The notes under the pieces are model-generated. The model made no database searches. It was not told where the DNA came from and was given only the letters and a program-made list of their open reading frames with translations. Position numbers and translations under genes: made by a program. A stretch of DNA of 36,467 nucleotides from Gammaproteobacteria bacterium (GTDB taxonomy: Bacteria; Pseudomonadota; Gammaproteobacteria; Eutrophobiales; Eutrophobiaceae). The DNA lies in contig JAURNW010000005.1 in assembly GCA_030829985.1 (NCBI GenBank), forward strand, positions 1-36,467, written 5' to 3'. Below, piece after piece: positions 29,293-36,467 of this stretch; position 1 is the first letter of the stretch; the number at the start of each line of letters is the position of its first letter.

Positions 29293-29850
29293 CTATGAAT
29301 CAGTTGAGATAATTTCCCAGCTACCATCCGGCTGTTGACATGCGGTGCCATAGGCTCGCTCTGTTCTACCGCCGATAGTCACCTCTTGTTGATACTCTCT
29401 ACAATATCTTCCCGAAGTCGTCGTCCCATCACGCGTCACTGTAACAGCACCAGATGCACCACCTTTATTCCATACAATAGTTTCACCGACTTTAGCTTTA
29501 GTCGCTGCAACCTGGGCAGCTTCATGTTCTCGTTGTTGATATTCATTTAAATTATCGAGTACTTTCAAAGTAATGGCAGTAAACGCAAGCCATTTATAAG
29601 CATCGTTATCACTTTTATAATATCCATAACCGTCGTACTTATGGCCATAATATCTGTCAACTCTGACATTCTTATAAACGTGAACATGTTTTGGATATGC
29701 TCGTGAATCGTGACCACGATGGATAACATGCTTATCACTACGTGAGTGTTTGTAGTGATGATCCGAGTCTGCTAACGCTGAAGTACTATTCAAAACTAGA
29801 GTAGTTGCTATCAAACCCAGCTTTATAGCTATTTTTTTTATTTTAATCAT
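29293..29850 (-). CDS. RT0821/Lpp0805-type surface antigen domain protein
   Basis: I start at 29850, where AAGGA precedes an ATG that opens a signal peptide (KIAIKLGLIATTLVLNSTSALAD). The longer frame adds 23 residues that look non-coding. The mature protein has a His/Tyr/Lys-rich stretch (about 28-75), a short helix, and a C-terminal domain with SGRYCREYQQEVTIGGRTE and ACQQPDGSWEII. These are as in the 17-kDa-antigen-like RT0821/Lpp0805 proteins of the outer envelope. The histidine-rich part might bind metals. No cysteine for a lipid anchor is seen at the cleavage site. Confidence 0.78.
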   Translation of the reverse strand: MIKIKKIAIKLGLIATTLVLNSTSALADSDHHYKHSRSDKHVIHRGHDSRAYPKHVHVYKNVRVDRYYGHKYDGYGYYKSDNDAYKWLAFTAITLKVLDNLNEYQQREHEAAQVAATKAKVGETIVWNKGGASGAVTVTRDGTTTSGRYCREYQQEVTIGGRTERAYGTACQQPDGSWEIISTDS

Positions 29851-30165
29851 ATTTTTATCCTTTAATATCAATAAAATTGAGTCACTTTTCACTATTCGAC
29901 CAGGCCTTTGGAATCTCACGAAAAACTGGTCATTGACTACTAAAACACAAAACTCACTTATCGGTTGACATGAAAAAAATAAAATAATTCACCTAACTCA
30001 CTTTGACCTTGTTCAGAAACATTGTCCTATGTATCAGAATGATTAGGACAAGCCTTACCTGCTGGAATAAAGTAATCCCATTATTTAACTAAAAATCAAT
30101 AGAACAGGGTTGTAGGTTTTGATTAAATACGATTTACTTAACATACCCTCACATAAAAAATAGCC
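29851..30165. other. Gene-free divergent region with an 8-base inverted repeat
   Basis: About 315 bases separate the divergent surface-antigen and lipoprotein genes. They hold TTGTCCTA (30022-30029) and its inverse TAGGACAA (30044-30051) with a 14-base spacer, an operator-like or hairpin layout. TTGACA occurs near 29965 without a well-spaced -10. No open frame here looks coding. Confidence 0.45.
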
Positions 30166-30492
30166 ATGACATCTAAAAGTAGAAATTTATTTATCATTAT
30201 AAGCTTTTTGGTACTGTTCGCTGCTTGTAGCGGTGGTCCCTCAATTCAATCTGTCAAAGATGATAAAGTGACAATCAGCGCAGCCCCGGAAGACTTTCTC
30301 GAAGCTTATGAGATGGCACAAAAAGAATGTAAGATAAATAATAAATCTGCTTCATACATAGCCGACCAGACGAGTAGCTTAAAAACAGTTGCTTTTGATT
30401 GTATCGGAGAAGAAGTAGATACAGTTGCAGAAGCAGAAGCAGAAACACAACCGGAAATCGATACAACATCTGAAGAAGTGACTACACAGTAG
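30166..30492 (+). CDS. Small acidic lipoprotein
   Basis: The 108 residues start with a lipoprotein signal: a basic start, a hydrophobic 8-18 and the lipobox LFAAC with Cys21, then SGG. The mature part has a short folded-looking segment with two further cysteines (AQKECKINNK and AFDCIGEE). It ends in a low-complexity acidic tail (AEAEAETQPE and following). No aspartate follows the Cys, so Lol sorting to the outer membrane is likely. Family not recognised. It is convergent with the NUDIX gene, 13 bases apart. Confidence 0.7.
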   Translation: MTSKSRNLFIIISFLVLFAACSGGPSIQSVKDDKVTISAAPEDFLEAYEMAQKECKINNKSASYIADQTSSLKTVAFDCIGEEVDTVAEAEAETQPEIDTTSEEVTTQ

Positions 30493-30505
30493 TCCTCTTT
30501 ATATA

Positions 30506-31042
30506 TTACCTTTCATTGAGGTAGTTCATCAGCACCATATACGTGAACCCCCATAGTGGCTTTTCTTTCATACGTATATAAGGAAATTCCCGAACAGCAT
30601 ACTCAGGCGCAATCACCCCTTCGTCATGATTATCCGGATCAGCAAGATAAGACAAATCCTGCCAACATGCCGACGCAATCTCAGTCTCATCGGGATACAG
30701 TTCAACCCGTTCAGGGATCTCCCATAGAAACGGCGCAACAATAACGGGATGCTTTAGTCTACGACCGGCTTCTGATATTGGCAGGGCACGTTCATAATAA
30801 TCGGCATTGAGTTCACAACCACACTCTTCCATGACTTCACGTTGACACGTGGCTAATAAATCAGAATCTGACTCTTCCGCCATGCCACCCGGAAATGCCC
30901 ACTGTCCCGACCATGGGTCAGAGGGATGTTCTGACCTGCGCACCAGTAATATCGAGGGCGTCTCGCGCGTGACAACAAGGGCCACCGCCGCACTGGGCGC
31001 ACTGGGCGCACTGGGAGATTCAGTATTATTCATCTTCGTCAC
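30506..31042 (-). CDS. NUDIX hydrolase, CoA-pyrophosphatase-like
   Basis: The 178 residues contain a NUDIX box running from GGM at 52-54 to REVMEECG at 68-75, preceded by LLVRRSEHPSDPWSGQWAFPGG. That layout is close to the UPF0035 motif of NudL-type CoA diphosphatases. The first glutamate of the box is not in the strict place, and the match to UPF0035 is partial, so the substrate is open. The N-terminus has a run of Ala-Pro-Ser repeats encoded by a 9-base tandem repeat (30989-31015). Confidence 0.85.
   Translation of the reverse strand: MTKMNNTESPSAPSAPSAAVALVVTRETPSILLVRRSEHPSDPWSGQWAFPGGMAEESDSDLLATCQREVMEECGCELNADYYERALPISEAGRRLKHPVIVAPFLWEIPERVELYPDETEIASACWQDLSYLADPDNHDEGVIAPEYAVREFPYIRMKEKPLWGFTYMVLMNYLNER
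30989..31015. repeat. Three exact 9-base tandem repeats within the NUDIX gene
   Basis: CGCACTGGG is present three times head to tail and encodes the Ser/Ala/Pro repeat at residues about 10-18 of the NUDIX protein. The unit length is a multiple of three, so slippage would change copy number without breaking the frame. Confidence 0.9.
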
Positions 31043-31205
31043 ATTCGTACATTACCCAATACTTATCGGAAAGAGTATTCCGGCTTAATAAGACTGTAAA
31101 AAGGGATTTTGATTCTAAATTTGAGATATTAATCACATTATAAATTCCTAAATACAGCTCTCAACTAAACATATTAACCTTTTCAAGTACTATACTAGTA
31201 ATCAT

Positions 31206-32051
31206 ATGCTACAAAAAATATTCACAAAACCAGTAGAGTTAAACATTGATGGCAAGGTCATCACGTTTAGATCACTGGATGACTATGAGTTCGCCCTTAG
31301 TGCACGAACGACTATTCCATTAGATAAAATTACTGATGCAATCAATGCATCTCCGGGCGAGCTAGCTCTGGAATCAAATGCAATTATGGTCGCTATTGAA
31401 CAGCTTTCTGAACTAGATAACCAGCTTTCCGAGAACGGTGAAATCACTAAACGTCTTAAAGCTATCAACCCGGTAATTTTCTCAAATGACAATGGCTGGC
31501 GCGATATATTTTTTGCATTAAAAAAACATCATTCTTCCGATTCGGGTAGATATAAACAGATAGCATTAACCGCCTATTTGGAGTACCTGTCAAACAGACA
31601 GGAAATGATTCAATCCATAAAAGCTCGCTTAGAACAAGACAAGAATCAACAGGAAAATGCTGAGGTTGCACAATTCAAAACCGGAGAACTGGATCTCGAG
31701 GAAAACTTCGATTCCAGAATTCTGGCTGATGAATTAGGCATGACCAGTTTGGAAAAAGGAGAATCTACTAGCTTTGATGTTAAGGAAGGCGATGAGATAT
31801 CTCTTCTATTAGCAAATTATCAATGTAAGTTAATCATAAGAGACGGTATCAAATTTGTAGATAACAATGGCGTAGTGCATCCAATGATATTAGGCGAAAA
31901 CAAAGTTGGTAGAGGCAGTGAATGTAAAGTCCGATTTATGGATTCGATGCAACGAATTTCAAGACTACACCTGACGATTATCATCCATGATAACAATAGA
32001 CTGGAATTAACTGACTTATCCACTTACGGTACGTACTACCTACAACATTAA
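31206..32051 (+). CDS. FHA-domain protein
   Basis: The 281 residues end in a forkhead-associated domain, a phosphothreonine-binding module: GRGSEC at 235-240, SRLH at 252-255, and DLSTYGTY at 270-277. The usual Asn of the last motif is replaced by Tyr. The first ~200 residues are a mixed helical region with no known motif, including a K/Q/E-rich stretch near 135-170 that could be a coiled coil. No kinase, phosphatase or secretion gene is adjacent. It is divergent from the NUDIX gene. Confidence 0.82.
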   Translation: MLQKIFTKPVELNIDGKVITFRSLDDYEFALSARTTIPLDKITDAINASPGELALESNAIMVAIEQLSELDNQLSENGEITKRLKAINPVIFSNDNGWRDIFFALKKHHSSDSGRYKQIALTAYLEYLSNRQEMIQSIKARLEQDKNQQENAEVAQFKTGELDLEENFDSRILADELGMTSLEKGESTSFDVKEGDEISLLLANYQCKLIIRDGIKFVDNNGVVHPMILGENKVGRGSECKVRFMDSMQRISRLHLTIIIHDNNRLELTDLSTYGTYYLQH

Positions 32052-32119
32052 TCCTGACGTGTATAGCTTGATTTGAAGTCCTTTTCCTGCTTATTTTTAC
32101 AGCACCTTTCTAACATCAA

Positions 32120-33049
32120 TTAACTTAACAACAATTTATTAAGAAACCTTTGTTTCTGTTGCAGATGCTGCCAGGCTTTTGCTCGTGATACTAACGACCA
32201 TGCAATTTTATCTCCCGGCTTTAATTGTCCGAGAATGTTTAGATCCGAGCTAATGACATTAGCTACTCTCGGATAACCACCAATAGTTTGCCCATCAACC
32301 GAAGATATTATCGGTAACCCGGAGGGTGGGATCTGAATACTGCCTTGAATCAAACCACTCGAAACAATGTCCTTTGCTGTATTGAGAAAAACCAGATTCC
32401 CTTCCAAACGAAGACCCATACGATTCAAATCTTTCGATACCTTATATCTAGAATGATAAAAAGAATCCAGACTTTCTCTATCAAAACAATCTGTCTCAAT
32501 ACCGTTACAACACCTCAATAAATAACTTCCAGCATAAATCGGCCGATATGTTTCAGGTAACGCACGCTTATCTGTTTCTTGTTTGGGGTAAACCTCCAAC
32601 ACATCATTGGTCTTAAACTGGCGACCGTTATAACCACCCAGTCCGGCAGTAAGATGGGTCGATTGGCTTGCGAATAATGAATCGACGTTAAGTTCTCCGG
32701 CTATGGCCAGATAGGCTCTGGCACCATGTCGTAATTGCTTAAACTCCAATACATCTGATGCTTTGACATTGATAGTTTCATTATTGAAAACTGACTTACC
32801 ATTGAGGCTTAGATCAAATTCGGCACCGCAAATTGCAACTGAAAGGTTTCGGGTAAATTCAATTGTTGGCCCGACGAGCGTTATCTCTATGGCCGCTTGA
32901 TTCAATGGATTTGATACCAACCAATTTGCTAACTGTAATGACAAGGGGTCCATCGCGCCGCTTCTTGAAATTCCTTGATGCATGAAACCAAAACGACCAT
33001 CATCCTGAATACTGGTCTGCAATCCAGCTTTGATAAAACGTAGACTCAT
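32120..33049 (-). CDS. pxpC: 5-oxoprolinase subunit C
   Basis: PxpC (biotin-dependent-carboxyltransferase-like, KipA family) acts with PxpA and PxpB in ATP-dependent opening of 5-oxoproline to glutamate. The 309 residues show the family start FIKAGLQTSIQDDGRFGFMH, GAMDPLSLQLAN, and LTAGLGGYNGRQFKTND. The late RVANVISSDLNILGQLKPGD is also typical. It overlaps pxpB by 4 bases and ends the operon. Confidence 0.95.
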   Translation of the reverse strand: MSLRFIKAGLQTSIQDDGRFGFMHQGISRSGAMDPLSLQLANWLVSNPLNQAAIEITLVGPTIEFTRNLSVAICGAEFDLSLNGKSVFNNETINVKASDVLEFKQLRHGARAYLAIAGELNVDSLFASQSTHLTAGLGGYNGRQFKTNDVLEVYPKQETDKRALPETYRPIYAGSYLLRCCNGIETDCFDRESLDSFYHSRYKVSKDLNRMGLRLEGNLVFLNTAKDIVSSGLIQGSIQIPPSGLPIISSVDGQTIGGYPRVANVISSDLNILGQLKPGDKIAWSLVSRAKAWQHLQQKQRFLNKLLLS

Positions 33050-33756
33050 GCCTGTTCACTTTTCATTTGCTCAAACTTCCCAATATCAATCGGTACAAAA
33101 CGAATTTTATCGAGTGCTTGAGCGATAAACGGTTCACTGGCAGCAGGACTAAAAATAGAGACCGGTGTCTGACCTATGATTTGCCAGCCACCCGGACTAT
33201 CAACCGGATAGATACCGGTTTGATTTCCACCAATACCGACAGACCCGGCAACGACTTTTAGTGATGGAACTTCCTTTCGTGGGCAATGCAATTGTTCAGA
33301 CAAACCACTTAAATAAAGGAAACCGGGCAAGAACCCAAGCATGTTAACCAGATAATCTTTTTCTGTATGCTGTCGTATTACCTCAGCGGGGCTTAACTTG
33401 CAGTGCTCAGCCAGACGCTCCAAATCGGGTGCGTAGTCACCCTGATAACACACTGGAATTTCTATCAATCTGGAGACAACAGCATTTGTTGTATTAGGTA
33501 TATGATTATCGACCACTTGTTTAAGTGCATCATCGATAGTGTCTGTCTCAATAGCCAACACATCAAAACAAATCGTGAGACTCTGATAGGCCGGAATCGC
33601 TTCAATAATCATTCCGGGAAATGATGATTTAAATTCTTCCGCCAAAGATAATATATAACGGGTTAAGTCTTCGCCGGCTGCTTCATCAAAAAAAAGTGTT
33701 ACCGCACTATCCCCGTTCCATTTAATGCTTGTCTTTATTTTCGACAACTCATTCAT
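33046..33756 (-). CDS. pxpB: 5-oxoprolinase subunit B
   Basis: PxpB (KipI family) is the second 5-oxoprolinase subunit. The 236 residues include GDSAVTLFFDE near 15-25, the typical NMLGFLPGFLYLSGL at about 138-152, and the nucleotide-fold segment VGIGGNQTGIYPVDSPGGWQ. Four-base overlaps with pxpA upstream and pxpC downstream show tight translational coupling. In Bacillus the homologues KipI and KipA regulate a kinase, but the full A-B-C set here argues for the enzyme. Confidence 0.95.
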   Translation of the reverse strand: MNELSKIKTSIKWNGDSAVTLFFDEAAGEDLTRYILSLAEEFKSSFPGMIIEAIPAYQSLTICFDVLAIETDTIDDALKQVVDNHIPNTTNAVVSRLIEIPVCYQGDYAPDLERLAEHCKLSPAEVIRQHTEKDYLVNMLGFLPGFLYLSGLSEQLHCPRKEVPSLKVVAGSVGIGGNQTGIYPVDSPGGWQIIGQTPVSIFSPAASEPFIAQALDKIRFVPIDIGKFEQMKSEQA

Positions 33757-34511
33757 TTGACGACAACGCCATTGTCAGCCAGCGCTTGAAATAGCCGGCT
33801 TGCGATAGTCAGCGCATTTTCGTTATCTCCATGCAAACAAATGGTTTCCACGCCGGGCGTTATAAATTCACCGCTGGATGTTTCTATCGCTTGCATTTTT
33901 GCCAGCGCAAGAGCTTGCTGAATGCAATGTTCATCATCCGTAATGACAGCATGTGACTCTGATCGAGGAGTCAATTTACCATCCGGTTGATAGCGTCGGT
34001 CCATGAATCCTTCAGCAATGAACTTTAGCCCTTTATCCTCACAGATATTTTGAAACTGCCCTTGGGCCAAACCATAGATATGAATATCGGGAAAATCTTT
34101 AACGATATAATCTGCAATAACATTGGCAAGCTCACGATTATGTTCAACATCATTATAGAGTGCACCATGCAGCTTAATATGATTGAGCGTGGTATTTTTT
34201 TTATTGGCGACATCCACAAATAAATCGATCTGTTGTCGCAGAGATTCAACTATTTCGATGGCAGAAAGTACGGAGCTACTGCGTCCAAAGTGTGTTTTAT
34301 CTGGATAACCCGGATGAGCACCAATCTTTAACTGATGTTGCAATGCACTATTAATAGCAGCTTCAATTGTTTCCAGATTTCCTGCGTGTCCACCACAGGC
34401 AATATTACAACTGGAGATATAAGGCATTAATAAAGCATCCTGGTGAGCATCGGCCAGCGTGAGTCCCTCTCCCAGATCACAATTGATATCAATAGTAAAA
34501 GTGTTATTCAT
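33753..34511 (-). CDS. pxpA: 5-oxoprolinase subunit A (LamB/YcsF family)
   Basis: PxpA carries out the hydrolytic part of ATP-dependent 5-oxoproline cleavage. The 252 residues start with the family signature IDINCDLGEGLT, followed by ISSCNIACGGHAGN, GAHPGYPD, HIKLHGALYND and ICLHGDN. These supply the conserved Asp and His residues. It heads the operon pxpABC; the YdhR-like gene lies 40 bases upstream on the same strand and may be co-transcribed. Confidence 0.96.
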   Translation of the reverse strand: MNNTFTIDINCDLGEGLTLADAHQDALLMPYISSCNIACGGHAGNLETIEAAINSALQHQLKIGAHPGYPDKTHFGRSSSVLSAIEIVESLRQQIDLFVDVANKKNTTLNHIKLHGALYNDVEHNRELANVIADYIVKDFPDIHIYGLAQGQFQNICEDKGLKFIAEGFMDRRYQPDGKLTPRSESHAVITDDEHCIQQALALAKMQAIETSSGEFITPGVETICLHGDNENALTIASRLFQALADNGVVVK

Positions 34512-34551
34512 GTAAATCGAACAAATACAAAAGAAATAAACTTGCTCCTGA

Positions 34552-34866
34552 TTAATTATAAAATGGGGACTTCATATCCTTACTTGCAGCAGCGACAACA
34601 TCGCCATTGAACAACTTTACAGACAAGTTTCCATTAATCTGTTGTGAAAACGGTATCAGCAGTTCATCAATGTATTTTTGAGCATTATCAAGTGATGAAA
34701 ATTCATAGAAACCGCCCACAGTGTTGTTATTAATGCCGCTCAGCCAGGTCTTGGACCTCAATCCAGCAAACTTCTTCATCTCAGGATTGATGAGTTTCCA
34801 ATCAATCTGATCGAAAGGAATCGATACCTGATACTCGGCATAAATGAAAATTTTATCCAGATTCAT
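34552..34866 (-). CDS. YdhR-like small protein (putative monooxygenase fold)
   Basis: The 104 residues match the general plan of YdhR-type dimeric alpha/beta barrel proteins, a group likened to antibiotic-biosynthesis monooxygenases. A strand-rich start is followed by KKFAGLRSKTWLSG, then GGFYEFSSLDNAQKYIDELL, then the last strand LSVKLFNGD. No catalytic residues can be assigned. It stands just upstream of pxpA and divergent from the cold-shock gene. Confidence 0.65.
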   Translation of the reverse strand: MNLDKIFIYAEYQVSIPFDQIDWKLINPEMKKFAGLRSKTWLSGINNNTVGGFYEFSSLDNAQKYIDELLIPFSQQINGNLSVKLFNGDVVAAASKDMKSPFYN

Positions 34867-34959
34867 CGTTTACCCCTTCATTAAAATCGGTTAGTTCGTA
34901 TGAAAATAATAACGACCGTTATACTATTTAACCAGTAAAGATAGTCTTTATGTGAAAAT

Positions 34960-34968
34960 TGCTATATT
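34960..34968 (+). promoter_or_regulatory. Candidate extended -10 promoter of the cold-shock gene
   Basis: TGCTATATT fits an extended -10 (TGn plus TATATT). Transcription from it would start near 34975 and give a leader of about 130 bases before the ATG, in keeping with the long leaders of cspA-type messages. No strong -35 is seen. Confidence 0.4.
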
Positions 34969-35104
34969 CTGCTGTCATTAGTGCATTTTTGTAGCGGTAC
35001 CCGGTAGCACCTCGCAGTGTAAAACAGCAGCTCCTTCCGTAGTAAATCCACACAACTAGCATGCTAATACATTGTTTTTTAATAATTTAAAGAGGTAATT
35101 TATA

Positions 35105-35305
35105 ATGGCTACAGGTACAGTAAAATGGTTTAACGATAGTAAAGGTTTTGGATTTATTTCACCTGCTGATGGTAGCGCTGATGTATTTGTACATCATAGT
35201 GCGATTAAAGCGGAAGGATTCAAATCACTTGCTGAAGGTCAAAGTGTAACTTTTGATACCGAGCAAGGTGCTAAAGGACCTAGTGCAATCAACGTGGTTG
35301 CATAA
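35105..35305 (+). CDS. Cold-shock protein, CspA family
   Basis: This single cold-shock domain of 66 residues binds single-stranded RNA and DNA and melts RNA structure. RNP1 KGFGFI is at 13-18 and RNP2 VFVHHSAI near 27-34, with the family start [15 protein letters not shown] lies 9 bases before the ATG. It is monocistronic, with a long leader and a strong terminator 43 bases after the stop. Which Csp paralogue it is cannot be told. Confidence 0.95.
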   Translation: MATGTVKWFNDSKGFGFISPADGSADVFVHHSAIKAEGFKSLAEGQSVTFDTEQGAKGPSAINVVA

Positions 35306-35347
35306 TAGACCAAACAAGACAGTTTTTTAGTCTCAAGGTCAAAAAGA

Positions 35348-35376
35348 AAGCCTCGCTAACCGCGGGGCTTTTTTTT
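35348..35376 (+). terminator. Intrinsic terminator after the cold-shock gene
   Basis: A 9-base stem AAGCCTCGC/GCGGGGCTT (one G-U pair) with a TAACC loop is followed directly by a run of eight T (35369-35376). This is a textbook rho-independent terminator. Confidence 0.93.
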
Positions 35377-35502
35377 CCTTTATCAAAAACAAAATTACGC
35401 CTTTATTAACGCTTTAAATAAGCACAATAAGATTTTTACTTCCGCCTGAATCTAGTTCATAGTGCTGACAGAATTAAGTTAGTCACTGTAATTAATCCAT
35501 TC

Positions 35503-36467
35503 ATGAGAACTCAAGCAAAAGACCTTTTATCCTATCCAGCCTACTGGGCGGAATGCTATGGCATTGCCCCGTATTTGCCGATGTCGCGTGCCGAGATGGA
35601 ACAGTTGGGTTGGGATAGCTGTGACATCATTCTGGTGACTGGAGACGCGTATATCGATCACCCGAGTTTTGGTATGGCTGTGATGGGACGCTTGCTTGAA
35701 TCACAAGGTTTTCGAGTCGGTATTATTTCACAGCCCGATTGGCAAAATACCGATGATTTTATGCAGTTGGGTGAGCCGAATCTTTATTTTGGCGTAACAG
35801 CAGGGAATATGGATTCCCTGATTAATCGTTATACCGCCGATCTGCGTTTGCGTAGTAATGATGCTTACACGCCAGATGGCGAGGCCGGAAAGCGTCCGGA
35901 TCGTTCCGTTATTGTTTATAGCCAACGTTGCAAAGAAGCTTATAAAGATACTCCGGTTGTTATTGGCGGTATTGAAGCGAGTCTGCGGCGTATTGCACAT
36001 TATGATTACTGGAGCAATAAGGTTAGAAAATCTGTATTGATTGATTCTGCCGCAGATATTTTATTGTTTGGTAATGCCGAACGCGCCATTGTTGAATTGA
36101 CGCATCAAATGTCCCGTGGTGTGAAGATCGACGAACTTGGCAATATTCGTGGCACTGCCATTATTCGTGAACACATGCCGGAAGACTGGACCGAGATCGA
36201 TTCCAGTCGGATTGATTGGCCGAGCATGTGGCCAAAAGAAGTGAATCCGAATAAAAATCCTTATGACTACGATCATAATCCAACAACGAATAAAGACTGC
36301 GCTTCAAAAAATGAAGCGGGTAAAAATCAGGCGGATGAAGTTAAGGAAATAAAAATAATTCCGATGCCTTTGGCAAGTAAGCAAAAACTGGATTTAGATA
36401 AAACCTATATTCGTTTACCTTCTTTCGAAAAAGTCCGTAACGATTCTGCCTTATATGCACACACTTC
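35503..36467 (+). CDS. ygiQ: YgiQ family radical SAM protein, N-terminal part
   Basis: A frame opens at the ATG at 35503 and stays open to the window end, giving the first 321 residues of a protein usually over 700 long. The match to YgiQ is close: [76 protein letters not shown] and [13 protein letters not shown]. The radical SAM cysteine cluster expected further on lies outside the window. The role of YgiQ is not established. A low-complexity insert rich in K, N and D is visible at about 245-285. Confidence 0.95.
   Translation, partial: MRTQAKDLLSYPAYWAECYGIAPYLPMSRAEMEQLGWDSCDIILVTGDAYIDHPSFGMAVMGRLLESQGFRVGIISQPDWQNTDDFMQLGEPNLYFGVTAGNMDSLINRYTADLRLRSNDAYTPDGEAGKRPDRSVIVYSQRCKEAYKDTPVVIGGIEASLRRIAHYDYWSNKVRKSVLIDSAADILLFGNAERAIVELTHQMSRGVKIDELGNIRGTAIIREHMPEDWTEIDSSRIDWPSMWPKEVNPNKNPYDYDHNPTTNKDCASKNEAGKNQADEVKEIKIIPMPLASKQKLDLDKTYIRLPSFEKVRNDSALYAHT

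Overview
The window reads as chromosomal DNA of a gammaproteobacterium of low to moderate G+C (roughly 40 % by eye). The main evidence is the gammaproteobacterial gene order pyrG-kdsA-eno-ftsB-ispD-ispF, plus family members typical of that class: EfpL/YeiP with its Arg33 loop tip, YcgL, YgiQ, ArfB and ActP with its DUF485 partner. I cannot name the genus. No rRNA, tRNA, CRISPR array, complete insertion sequence or phage was recognised.

Layout. 1-593: a DSF-synthase-like crotonase (RpfF family) cut off after its first catalytic glutamate by unrelated DNA that continues beyond the left edge. 757-6099 (minus strand): the housekeeping run for CTP synthesis, KDO synthesis, glycolysis, division and MEP isoprenoid synthesis. 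6313-10594: a CLC chloride channel homologue with CBS-like tail, formate-tetrahydrofolate ligase with a strong terminator, YcgL and a small acidic TerB-like protein. 10669-15758: an MFS exporter, a secreted DUF1223 protein, an alanine/glycine symporter and AsnRS. 15824-21233 (minus strand): a close-packed run DUF485-actP-tag-nucleotidyltransferase followed by mtnB-mtnD-mtnC of methionine salvage. 21332-22546: a PTR1-type pteridine reductase divergent from a short HPPK, a small folate module. 22629-24808: a periplasmic Sm-like protein, a GFA/CENP-V protein, acetoacetyl-CoA reductase and ArfB. 24872-30492: accessory small genes, namely a trypsin-like protease, a Rap1a/Tai-type orphan immunity protein, a DUF1499 lipoprotein, an encapsulin-type ferritin without encapsulin, efpL, a broken cupin gene, an HSL esterase, a 17-kDa-antigen-like protein and a lipoprotein. 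30506-36467: a NUDIX hydrolase, an FHA protein, the pxpABC 5-oxoprolinase operon, a YdhR-like protein, a cold-shock gene with long leader and terminator, and the start of ygiQ.

How the genes fit together. Clear operons are pyrG-kdsA-eno-ftsB-ispD-ispF, DUF485-actP-tag-NTase, mtnBDC and pxpABC. Several ORF starts were moved inward on ribosome-binding-site, overlap or signal-peptide evidence (eno, mtnD, actP, the Sm-like protein, the Rap1a/Tai protein, the cupin pseudogene, the surface antigen). I saw no clearly new multi-gene system. The best leads are single-gene oddities: the broken rpfF, the encapsulin-free EncFtn, the archaeal-looking nucleotidyltransferase, a cupin whose metal site has been deleted, and a CLC protein with a channel-type valine where exchangers have the proton glutamate.
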